Of a stretch of DNA of 64,000 nucleotides, positions 10,523 through 18,143 are shown piece by piece (position 1 is the first letter of the stretch; every line of letters begins with the position of its first letter). The notes under the pieces were generated by a model. The model was not told where the DNA came from. It worked only from the letters and a program-made list of their open reading frames with translations, and did no database searches. Both the position numbers and the translations under genes were made by a program. The stretch spans positions 124,001 through 188,000 of the forward strand of contig NZ_QDGZ01000006.1 in assembly GCF_003076135.1 (NCBI RefSeq). Reading direction: 5' to 3'. The stretch comes from Nocardioides gansuensis (lineage in GTDB: Bacteria > Actinomycetota > Actinomycetes > Propionibacteriales > Nocardioidaceae).

Positions 10523-11563
10523 TCAGGTCCGCCGGGTCGAGGCGCGGGCGACGAGCACCGGCGTGAACAGCACCTGCTGGTGCTCGTGGTCAGCGTTCGT
10601 CGCCTCGTCGAGGAGGAGCTCGGCGGCGGTGCGGCCGAGGTCGCGCCTCGGCTGGCGCACGGAGGTGAGGGGCACGGCTGCCGCAGCGGCGAAGTCGATG
10701 TCGTCGTAGCCGACGATGGCGAGCTGGTCGGGGACACCGATGCCGAGACCCACGCACTGCTGCAGCAGCCCGAGCGCGAGCAGGTCGTTGGCGCAGAAGG
10801 CGGCGGTCGGACGAGAGGAGCGCGGCAGGCCCGCGATCCGCTCCCCGGCGCTGCGGCCCTCCGCGACGCTGAGGGCCGAGGTGTGGACGACGGTGAGCGA
10901 GGCGCCGGTGCCGGCCAGCGCCCCGCGTGCACCGTCGAGACGGTCCCGCACCTGGCCGATCGACTCCGGGCCGCCGACGAACGCGATCCGCTCGTGGCCC
11001 AGGTCGAGGAGGTGCTCGATCGCCAGCCGGCCGCCGAGGACGTCGTCGACGGCGACCGAGCAGTGGTCTTCGGTGTTGCCCACCCGGTCGACGATCACGA
11101 CCGGCGTGCCGTGGCGCGAGAGCTCGTCCAGGGACGGGTGCGAGGGGTCGACCGGAGTGATCAGGATGCCGGTGACCCGCTGCTGCTGCAGGCGCTGGAG
11201 ATATCTCGCCTCACGCGAGGCCCGGTTGTCGCTGTTGCAGATGAACAGCGACATGTCCGCCTGTTCCGCGGCGTCCTCGATGCCCTGGGCGACGTCTGTG
11301 AAGAACGGGTTGCTGGCGTCGAGCATCACGTAGGCGATCGTCGACGAGCGACCCGCCCGCAACTGCCGGGCCGACTCGTTGCGGACGAAGCCCAGGTCGG
11401 CCATCGCCTTCTCGACTCGCGAACGGGTGGCCTCGCTGACGCGGTCGGGCCGGTTGAGCACGTTGGAGACCGTGCCGAGGGAGACCCCTGCCCTGGTCGC
11501 CACGTCCTTGACGCTGGGGGAGCGCACGGAGCGGGCGGTCGACGGGTCGGTGCCTGTCGCCAT
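10523..11563 (-). CDS. LacI-family repressor of the rhamnose operon
   Basis: A 346-aa LacI/GalR protein. The N-terminal helix-turn-helix is SVKDVATRAGVSLGTVSNVL (about 17-36), followed by the hinge (ESARQLRAGRSSTIAYVM) and a periplasmic-binding-like effector domain ending at QVLFTPVLVARAST. The ATG at 11563 has AAGGAGAGG upstream; an in-frame extension of ten codons has none. It is transcribed away from the rhamnose operon, and the TTGAAA-N2-TTTCAA operator lies in the shared upstream region. The likely inducer is rhamnose or a rhamnose metabolite (inference from context). Confidence 0.92.
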   Translation of the reverse strand: MATGTDPSTARSVRSPSVKDVATRAGVSLGTVSNVLNRPDRVSEATRSRVEKAMADLGFVRNESARQLRAGRSSTIAYVMLDASNPFFTDVAQGIEDAAEQADMSLFICNSDNRASREARYLQRLQQQRVTGILITPVDPSHPSLDELSRHGTPVVIVDRVGNTEDHCSVAVDDVLGGRLAIEHLLDLGHERIAFVGGPESIGQVRDRLDGARGALAGTGASLTVVHTSALSVAEGRSAGERIAGLPRSSRPTAAFCANDLLALGLLQQCVGLGIGVPDQLAIVGYDDIDFAAAAAVPLTSVRQPRRDLGRTAAELLLDEATNADHEHQQVLFTPVLVARASTRRT

Positions 11564-11698
11564 CGTCCACCTCTCCTTGAAACGTATGCACAACGTGCCA
11601 GCACCCTAGCGGCTGGACGCGGCAGGCGCCATGACTCGGCCCGAGGCGCGGGAGGGCCGGTGGCGGAGTTGCTGTCATCACGATTTGGGCGCGATGCC

Positions 11699-11753
11699 TT
11701 GACGACTGTGGCGGCCGTCACTTAACGTCGTCGCATTAGTTGAAACCTTTCAA
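11699..11753 (+). promoter_or_regulatory. Rhamnose operon promoter with LacI-type operator
   Basis: TTGACG (11699-11704), an 18-nt spacer and TAACGT (11723-11728) make a good promoter. The inverted repeat TTGAAA-CC-TTTCAA (11740-11753) follows directly, about +5 to +18 from the expected start, a normal repressor roadblock position. The ATG of the first gene is 17 bp downstream, after the ribosome site GAGGGA. A lone half-site TTGAAACG at 11577-11584, just upstream of the repressor gene, could serve autoregulation. Confidence 0.65.
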
Positions 11754-11770
11754 TTACCGAGGGAAATCCG

Positions 11771-13285
11771 ATGGCTACTGCACACGCGGACGCGGTGCTC
11801 GAGCTGCGCGACGTGTCCAAGTCGTTCGGCCAGGTGGCGGCCCTGCGCTCCGGCTCGATCCGGGTCACGCCCCGCTCGATCCACGCCCTCGTCGGAGAGA
11901 ACGGCGCCGGCAAGTCGACGCTGGTCAAGATCGTGGCCGGCGTCCACCGCCGCGACGGCGGCGAGATGCTGCTCGAGGGCGAGAGCGTCGACTTCCACTC
12001 GACCGCGGAGTCGAAGGCGCGCGGGATCGCGGTGATCTACCAGGAGCCGACGCTGTTCCCCGACCTCTCGGTCACCGAGAACATCTTCATGGGCCGCCAG
12101 CCGCTCACCACCGGCCGGCGCATCGACCGCTCCGCGATGTACGACGAGGCGCAGGCCCTCTTCGACCGGCTCGGTGTCCACATCGACCCGCGGCGGCCGG
12201 CTGAGGGCCTCTCGATCGCGGACCAGCAGATCATCGAGATCGCCAAGGCCATCTCCCTCGACGCCAAGGTCCTCATCATGGACGAGCCGACCGCGGCGCT
12301 CAGCGGCGTCGAGGTCGAGCGACTCTTCACCGTCGCCCGCAGCCTCCGCGACGAGGGACGCGGCCTGGTCTTCATCTCCCACCGCTTCGACGAGGTCTTC
12401 GCCTTGTGCGACCAGATCACCGTGATGCGGGACGGGCAGTACATCGACACGCTGACCACCGCGGACACCGACGTCGACCAGATCGTCTCCCTGATGGTCG
12501 GTCGGGAGGTGGGCGACCTCTTCCCCAAGACCGCCGCCGAGCTGGGCGAGCCGGTGCTCCAGGTGCGGGACCTGACGATGACGGGCGTCTTCCACGACAT
12601 CAGCTTCGAGGTGCGCGCGGGCGAGATCGTCGGCCTGGCGGGCCTCGTGGGCGCCGGGCGCAGCGAGATCGCTCGTGCGATCTTCGGAGTGGACCGCTAC
12701 GAGTCCGGTGTCGTCACCATGGACGGCATCGCGATCCCCGGTCACGACCCGAGGTCGGCGATCCGCTCCGGGATGGCCTTCATCCCGGAGGACCGGCGCA
12801 AGCAGGGCCTCGTCACCCAGGCGTCCGTGGCACACAACGTCAGCGCGGCTGTGCGCTCGCGGCTCTCCCGCTGGGGGTTCCTGACCTCCGGCGCCGAGAG
12901 CCGGGCCGCCGGACCGTGGGCCGGGCGCCTCGAGGTCAAGACCGGCGCGCTGGACATGGACGCGGCCACCATGAGTGGCGGCAACCAGCAGAAGGTCGTC
13001 ATCGCCAAGTGGCTCGCCACCGATCCCAGGCTGCTGATCATCGACGAACCGACTCGGGGTATCGACGTGGGGACCAAGGCGGAGGTCCACCGGCTGCTGT
13101 CGCAGCTGGCCGGTGAGGGCATGGCGATCCTGATGATCTCGTCCGAGCTGCCCGAGGTGCTGGGCATGGCCGACCGCGTCCTCGTCGTCTGCGAGGGCCG
13201 TCTGACCGCCGACATCCCGCGCGCGGAGGCCACTCCGGAGAACGTCATGCGCGCCGCGACCCGGACGACGGAGGGAGTGCGATGA
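11771..13285 (+). CDS. rhaT: Rhamnose ABC transporter, double ATPase subunit
   Basis: A 504-aa sugar-importer ATPase of the RbsA/XylG type with two nucleotide-binding domains. The first has a full Walker A (GENGAGKST), Q-loop (YQEPTLF) and Walker B (LIMDEPTAAL). The second has GLVGAGRSE, the signature MSGGNQQKVV and LIIDEPTRGID. The weaker second P-loop is usual in this family. With two permeases and a binding protein it matches the RhaSTPQ transporter of rhizobia. It is the first gene of the operon; its stop overlaps the next start by 4 bp. Confidence 0.92.
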   Translation: MATAHADAVLELRDVSKSFGQVAALRSGSIRVTPRSIHALVGENGAGKSTLVKIVAGVHRRDGGEMLLEGESVDFHSTAESKARGIAVIYQEPTLFPDLSVTENIFMGRQPLTTGRRIDRSAMYDEAQALFDRLGVHIDPRRPAEGLSIADQQIIEIAKAISLDAKVLIMDEPTAALSGVEVERLFTVARSLRDEGRGLVFISHRFDEVFALCDQITVMRDGQYIDTLTTADTDVDQIVSLMVGREVGDLFPKTAAELGEPVLQVRDLTMTGVFHDISFEVRAGEIVGLAGLVGAGRSEIARAIFGVDRYESGVVTMDGIAIPGHDPRSAIRSGMAFIPEDRRKQGLVTQASVAHNVSAAVRSRLSRWGFLTSGAESRAAGPWAGRLEVKTGALDMDAATMSGGNQQKVVIAKWLATDPRLLIIDEPTRGIDVGTKAEVHRLLSQLAGEGMAILMISSELPEVLGMADRVLVVCEGRLTADIPRAEATPENVMRAATRTTEGVR

Positions 13286-14364
13286 GCGAGACGTCGACGC
13301 GACCGGCTTCGAGTCCGCCGGAGCACGCGCACGAGGAGATCCGCCTCGTCGCCCCGAGCCGGCAGTCGCCAGCCGTCCGCGCGTTCAACACCGTGGTGCG
13401 GTCGCGCGAGATGTCGATCCTGCTCGTGCTCGTGCTGCTGGTCGCTGCTGCCACGGCGAAGAACCCGAGCTTCCTCTTCAGCGGCAACGGCTGGCGTGAC
13501 CTGCTGCTCACGCCGTCGATCCTGCTGCTCCTCGCGGCCGGGCAGGCGGTCGTGATCATCACCCGCAACGTCGACCTCTCGGTCGGGTCCGTCCTCGCGG
13601 TCACCGCCTACCTCACCGGCCGCCTCTTCATCGACTTCCCGGGGATCCCGATCGTCGTGGTGGCTCTCGCCGGCCTCGCAGTGGGAGGGGTGCTGGGGCT
13701 CGTGAACGGGCTGCTGGTCTCGCTCGGCCGGGTCCCGGCACTGGTCATCACGCTGGGCACGATGTACATCTACCGCGGGCTCGTCCTGACCTGGGCGGGC
13801 AGCGACCGGATCAACGCCAGCGACCTGCCGCGGGGCTTCCTCCGGCTCGGCACCCAGTCGGTCCTCGGCATCCCCGTGCTCTTCGTGGTTGCGGTCGTCG
13901 TGGTCGCCGCCGTCGGCTACTACCTGCACGCCCACCGCGGAGGCCGCGAGCTCTACGCCATCGGGTCGGACCCCGACGCGGCAGTGCTCTATGGCCTGCC
14001 CGTACGCCGCCGCGTGCTGGCCGCCTTCGTGCTGAGCGGAGCCCTCGCGGGCCTCGCCGGCGTCGTCCACGCCGCGCGCTACGGGACGGTCAGCTCGGGC
14101 GCCGGCACCGGCATCGAGCTCGAGGCCGTGGCTGCGGTGGTCATCGGCGGCGTCGCGATCTTCGGGGGCTCGGGCACGGTCTGGGGCGCTGCGATCGGCG
14201 CGATGCTGCTCGTCACGATCGACCGGGCCTTGCCCATCCTCGGGATCCCCGACTTCTGGCAGCGGGCCGTGGTCGGCGTCCTGATCATCAGCGCGATCGT
14301 GCTCGACCGGGTCCTCTCGGCCAGACGCACCCGCAAGCTCATCGAGGCGAGGGAACAGTCATGA
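13282..14364 (+). CDS. rhaP: Rhamnose ABC transporter permease 1
   Basis: A 360-aa inner-membrane permease of the RbsC/BPD_transp_2 type. A hydrophilic N-terminus of about 45 residues precedes some eight to ten membrane segments. The loop ITRNVDLSVGSVLAVTAY and the late AVVIGGVAIFGGSGTVWGAA are hallmark sequences of monosaccharide permeases. The ATG overlaps the ATPase stop and its own stop overlaps the second permease. Which permease corresponds to RhaP and which to RhaQ follows operon order only. Confidence 0.88.
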   Translation: MSETSTRPASSPPEHAHEEIRLVAPSRQSPAVRAFNTVVRSREMSILLVLVLLVAAATAKNPSFLFSGNGWRDLLLTPSILLLLAAGQAVVIITRNVDLSVGSVLAVTAYLTGRLFIDFPGIPIVVVALAGLAVGGVLGLVNGLLVSLGRVPALVITLGTMYIYRGLVLTWAGSDRINASDLPRGFLRLGTQSVLGIPVLFVVAVVVVAAVGYYLHAHRGGRELYAIGSDPDAAVLYGLPVRRRVLAAFVLSGALAGLAGVVHAARYGTVSSGAGTGIELEAVAAVVIGGVAIFGGSGTVWGAAIGAMLLVTIDRALPILGIPDFWQRAVVGVLIISAIVLDRVLSARRTRKLIEAREQS

Positions 14365-15449
14365 CCACGACGACGCAGCGCCCGACGGACCCGGCGCGCA
14401 CGTACGCCGAGCACGCCGCACCCCTGTGGCAGCGGCTGGTCCTCACCCGGGAGACGGCGATCATCGCCCTCCTGGTGGCGGTGGTGCTCTACGCGATGGT
14501 GAACGTCCGCAACTTCGACGGGCCGCTGACCCTGACCTACCTGCTGCTGGACATCACGCCGATCCTGCTGATCGCCCTGCCGATGACCATGGTGATCGTC
14601 ACCGGCGAGATCGACCTCTCGGTCGCGAGTGTCGTCGGCCTCAGCACGGTCCTGGTCGGGATCCTGCACGCAGGCGGGCTCTCGATCCCGGTCGCCGCCG
14701 TGCTGGCGCTCCTCGCGGGCGCGGCGTGCGGTGCCCTCAACGGTTTCCTCGTCGCGTACGTAGGGCTGCCGTCACTCGCCGTCACCATCGGCACGCTCGC
14801 CCTCTACCGCGGTCTGGCCGTGGGCCTGCTCGGCACCAAGGCGATCACCGAGTTCCCCGACCGGTGGACAGACCTGGCCACGGCCAAGATCGGCGACACC
14901 GGGATCCCGCTCGTGATGGTCCTCGTCGCCATCCTGGCGATCGCCTTCGGTCTGCTGCTCCACTTCACCTCGTTCGGGCGCGGCGTCTTCGACATCGGCC
15001 TCAACAGCGAGGCCGCCCGCTTCACCGGCGTCGACGTGGCCCGCACCAAGCTGATCCTGTTCACCCTCTCCGGTGTGGTGTCGGCCCTTGCCGGCATCTA
15101 CTACGTCCTGCGCTTCGGCAGCGCCCGTGGCGACAACGCCACCGGCCTGGAGCTGCAGGTCATCGCCGCCGTGCTCCTCGGCGGGGTCTCGATCTTCGGC
15201 GGCCGCGGCCGGCTGCACGGCGTGGTCGCCGGAGTCCTCCTGATCGGAGTCGTCGGGAGCGCCCTGCGCCTCGAAGGCATCACGGTCAACGTCATCAACA
15301 TCATCATCGGGCTGCTGCTGGTGGCCTCGGTGATGTCCCCCAGCGTCCTGGCATGGATCTCGGACCGGACAGCCAGACGAAACCCACGGGCCAGCAGGCC
15401 CACGGACGCGCCGCTCGGCGTCGGACAGAAGGAAGGCAGGAATTCATGA
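14361..15449 (+). CDS. rhaQ: Rhamnose ABC transporter permease 2
   Basis: A second RbsC-type permease (362 aa) that would pair with the preceding one to form the channel. Hallmarks are VTGEIDLSVASVVGLSTVLV and VIAAVLLGGVSIFGGRGRLH. After the last membrane helix it has a basic, Pro/Arg-rich tail. It overlaps the flanking genes by 4 bp on each side (ATGA at 14361 and 15446). Confidence 0.88.
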   Translation: MTTTTQRPTDPARTYAEHAAPLWQRLVLTRETAIIALLVAVVLYAMVNVRNFDGPLTLTYLLLDITPILLIALPMTMVIVTGEIDLSVASVVGLSTVLVGILHAGGLSIPVAAVLALLAGAACGALNGFLVAYVGLPSLAVTIGTLALYRGLAVGLLGTKAITEFPDRWTDLATAKIGDTGIPLVMVLVAILAIAFGLLLHFTSFGRGVFDIGLNSEAARFTGVDVARTKLILFTLSGVVSALAGIYYVLRFGSARGDNATGLELQVIAAVLLGGVSIFGGRGRLHGVVAGVLLIGVVGSALRLEGITVNVINIIIGLLLVASVMSPSVLAWISDRTARRNPRASRPTDAPLGVGQKEGRNS

Positions 15450-16474
15450 AACTCCTCACCAGGCGGGCTTGGGCGCTCACCGCGGCCGGTCTCAGCGCAA
15501 CACTGGTCCTGACGGCCTGTGGCAACGACGCCGAAGGCGCCGGCGGCGAGGGTGGCGACGGCGACGTCACCATCACGATGCTGCCGAAGAACCTCGGCAA
15601 CCCCTACTTCGACACCAGCACGGCTGGAGCCGAGGAGGCGGCCGAGGAGGTCGGAGCCTCACTGCAGGAGGTCGGCCCGCAGGAGGCCAGTCCCGACGCG
15701 CAGGTGCAGTACATCAACACCGCCGCCCAGCAGGGCGCGAGCGCGCTCGTGGTCTCGGCCAACGACCCGACGGCGATCTGCGACGCGCTCAACGAGGCCC
15801 GTGACGCCGGCACCCAGGTCGTGACCTTCGACTCCGACACCGAGGCCGACTGCCGGGACCTGTTCGTCAACCAGGCCACTGCCGAGGGCATCGCCAAGGT
15901 GCAGATCGACCTGATCGCCGACCAGATCGGTGACGCCGGAGAGATCGCGATCCTCTCCGCGAGTGCCAACGCGACCAACCAGAACGCGTGGATCGAGATG
16001 ATGGAGGCGGAGCTCGAAGCCAACCACCCGGACATCGAGCTCGTCGACGTCGTCTACGGCGACGACGACGACCAGACCTCCTTCGACAAGACGGCCGCGC
16101 TGCTCCAGTCCCACCCCGACCTCAAGGGCATCATCTCGCCGACCACCGTCGGCATCGCCGCCGCGGCGCGCTACCTCTCCGAGTCCGACAAGAAGGGCAA
16201 GGTCGCACTGACGGGCCTGGGCACGCCCAACCAGATGCGCGAGTACGTCGAGAACGGCACGGTCGAGGCGTTCGCGCTCTGGAACCCCGAGGACCTCGGC
16301 TACCTCGCCGCGATGGCCGCCAACGCACTGGCCGCCGGCGAGATCGAGGGGGAGCCGGGCGACACCTTCGAGGCAGGCCGCCTCGGTGAGTACACCGTCG
16401 AGGACGACGGGTCCGTCCTGCTGGGCGACCCCTTCGTCTTCAACGCCGACAACATCGCCGACTTCGACTTCTGA
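15446..16474 (+). CDS. rhaS: Rhamnose-binding lipoprotein of the ABC transporter
   Basis: A 342-aa solute-binding lipoprotein of the ribose/rhamnose (periplasmic-binding 4) type: basic N-terminus, hydrophobic segment, lipobox LTAC with Cys25, then an acidic linker. The mature part begins ITMLPKNLGNPYFDTSTAG and contains SANDPTAICDALNEA and LTGLGTPNQMREYVENGTV, typical of RhaS proteins. It should deliver rhamnose to the two permeases. A strong hairpin follows the stop. Confidence 0.9.
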   Translation: MKLLTRRAWALTAAGLSATLVLTACGNDAEGAGGEGGDGDVTITMLPKNLGNPYFDTSTAGAEEAAEEVGASLQEVGPQEASPDAQVQYINTAAQQGASALVVSANDPTAICDALNEARDAGTQVVTFDSDTEADCRDLFVNQATAEGIAKVQIDLIADQIGDAGEIAILSASANATNQNAWIEMMEAELEANHPDIELVDVVYGDDDDQTSFDKTAALLQSHPDLKGIISPTTVGIAAAARYLSESDKKGKVALTGLGTPNQMREYVENGTVEAFALWNPEDLGYLAAMAANALAAGEIEGEPGDTFEAGRLGEYTVEDDGSVLLGDPFVFNADNIADFDF

Positions 16475-16491
16475 GCCGAGTCGCCCGAGCC

Positions 16492-16522
16492 GCCGGCCGG
16501 CGGACGACCTCCGCCGGCCGGC
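16492..16522 (+). repeat. 13-bp perfect hairpin between the binding-protein gene and rhaM
   Basis: GCCGGCCGGCGGA (16492-16504), a 5-nt loop CGACC, then TCCGCCGGCCGGC (16510-16522). The stem is perfect and almost all G/C; there is no T-run. Its place after a solute-binding gene suggests mRNA 3'-end protection or partial termination, giving more binding protein than enzyme. It ends 22 bp before the rhaM start. Confidence 0.6.
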
Positions 16523-16544
16523 TACCACCCACGAGGGAGACCCC

Positions 16545-16898
16545 ATGCAGCGCGTCTGCTTCCAGCTCCAGGTGAAACCGGAGCGCGTCGACGAGTACGT
16601 CGAGCGCCACCGGGCGGTCTGGCCCGAGATGCTCGAGGCCCTCCACGCCACGGGGTGGCACAACTACTCGCTGTTCCTGCGGCGTGACGGGCTGCTCGTC
16701 GGCTACTTCGAGACCCCCTCGCTGGAGGCCGCCCTCGCCGGGATGGCGGCAACCGACGTGAACGCCCGTTGGCAGGCCGAGATGGCCGAGTTCTTCGAGG
16801 ACCTGGGAGACGCCAGGCCCGACACCGGCTTCGTGCTGCTGGACGAGGTCTTCCACCTGGAGGACCAGCTGGCCACCGCCGGACACCGAGAGAGATGA
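16545..16898 (+). CDS. rhaM: L-rhamnose mutarotase
   Basis: RhaM interconverts the alpha and beta anomers of L-rhamnose. The 117-aa protein begins MQRVCFQLQVKPERVDEYVE, includes HRAVWPEMLEALHATGWHNY with the catalytic His/Tyr region, and ends soon after RWQAEMAEFF, as in the YiiL/RhaM family. The ATG at 16545 is preceded by GAGGGAGA. Its stop overlaps the isomerase start by 4 bp. Confidence 0.93.
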   Translation: MQRVCFQLQVKPERVDEYVERHRAVWPEMLEALHATGWHNYSLFLRRDGLLVGYFETPSLEAALAGMAATDVNARWQAEMAEFFEDLGDARPDTGFVLLDEVFHLEDQLATAGHRER

Positions 16899-18067
16899 GT
16901 GAGATGACGACGTTCGACGAGATCGCCACCAGGCTGGAGGCCCTCGCGATCGAGGTCCCGTCGTGGGCCTACGGCAACTCGGGCACCCGCTTCAAGGTGT
17001 TCGGCAGCCCCGGCACGCCGCGCACGGTGGAGGAGAAGATCGCCGACGCTGCGACCGTGCACCGCTTCACCGGGCTCGCCCCGAGCGTCGCGCTGCACAT
17101 CCCCTGGGACCTGGTCGACGACTTCGCGCGGCTGCGGGAGTACGCCGAGGGGCTGGGCGTCGCGCTGGGCACGATCAACTCCAACACGTTCCAGGACGAC
17201 GACTACAAGCTGGGCAGCCTCACCCACGCCGACCCCGCGGTGCGCCGCAAGGCGGTGCAGCACAACCTCGACTGCATCGAGGTGATGCACGCGACGGGCT
17301 CGCGCGACCTCAAGATCTGGCTGGCCGACGGCACCAACTACCCCGGCCAGGGCGACATCCGCGCCCGGCAGGACTGGCTGGCCGAGGGCCTCGCCGAGAT
17401 CTACGTGCAGCTCTCCGACGACCAGCGCCTGGTGCTGGAGTACAAGTTCTTCGAGCCGGCGTTCTACCACACCGACGTCCCCGACTGGGGCACGTCGCTG
17501 GTCCACTGCCTCGGCCTCGGCGACCGCGCGAAGGTCTGCCTGGACACCGGCCACCACGCGCCCGGCACCAACATCGAGTTCATCGTCGCCCAGCTGCTGC
17601 GCCTGGGCCGGCTGGGCTCCTTCGACTTCAACAGCCGCTTCTACGCCGACGACGACCTGATCGTCGGCGCTGCCGACCCGTTCCAGCTCTTCCGCATCCT
17701 CGTGGAGGTGATCCGCGGGGGAGGCTTCGGCCAGGGCAGCGACGTCGCGCTGATGCTCGACCAGTGCCACAACGTCGAGGGCAAGGTGCCGGGCCAGATC
17801 CGGTCCGTGCTCAACGTGCAGGAGATGACCGCCCGCGCCCTCCTCCTCGACACCGCCGCCCTGGAGAAGGCGCGCGTCGCCGGGGACGTCCTGCTCGCGA
17901 ACGAGATCTACATGGACGCCTTCTACACCGACGTACGCCGCGACCTCGCGGCCTGGCGCGAGGAGCGCGGCCTGCCTGCCGATCCCATGCGTGCCTACCT
18001 CGAGTCCGGCTACCAGGCCCAGATCGAGGCCGAGCGCGTCGGCGGCGCCCAGGCCGGCTGGAGCTGA
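16895..18067 (+). CDS. rhaI: L-rhamnose isomerase
   Basis: Converts L-rhamnose to L-rhamnulose. The 390-aa protein has the xylose-isomerase-like TIM-barrel features of the RhaI group: VLEYKFFEPAFYHTDVPDWG (metal-binding Glu/Asp/His), CLDTGHHAPGTNIEFIV and GSFDFNSRFYADDDLIVG. It is not the E. coli RhaA type. The first ATG (16895) overlaps the rhaM stop and has GAGAGA before it; a second ATG at 16904 is possible. A 14-bp duplication spans its stop codon. Confidence 0.92.
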   Translation: MSEMTTFDEIATRLEALAIEVPSWAYGNSGTRFKVFGSPGTPRTVEEKIADAATVHRFTGLAPSVALHIPWDLVDDFARLREYAEGLGVALGTINSNTFQDDDYKLGSLTHADPAVRRKAVQHNLDCIEVMHATGSRDLKIWLADGTNYPGQGDIRARQDWLAEGLAEIYVQLSDDQRLVLEYKFFEPAFYHTDVPDWGTSLVHCLGLGDRAKVCLDTGHHAPGTNIEFIVAQLLRLGRLGSFDFNSRFYADDDLIVGAADPFQLFRILVEVIRGGGFGQGSDVALMLDQCHNVEGKVPGQIRSVLNVQEMTARALLLDTAALEKARVAGDVLLANEIYMDAFYTDVRRDLAAWREERGLPADPMRAYLESGYQAQIEAERVGGAQAGWS

Positions 18068-18093
18068 CCGGCTGGAGCTGACCGGCTGGAACC
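18056..18093 (+). repeat. 14-bp tandem repeat across the rhaI stop codon
   Basis: GGCTGGAGCTGACC occurs at 18056-18069 and 18070-18083, with a partial third copy GGCTGGAACC at 18084-18093. The rhaI TGA lies in the first copy, so the duplication extends the 3' gap rather than the protein. It looks like a replication-slippage duplication. Confidence 0.8.
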
Positions 18094-18143
18094 GGCCTCC
18101 TTGCCCCCCGACGTACACACCCGAGACCCGAAGGACCACAGAC

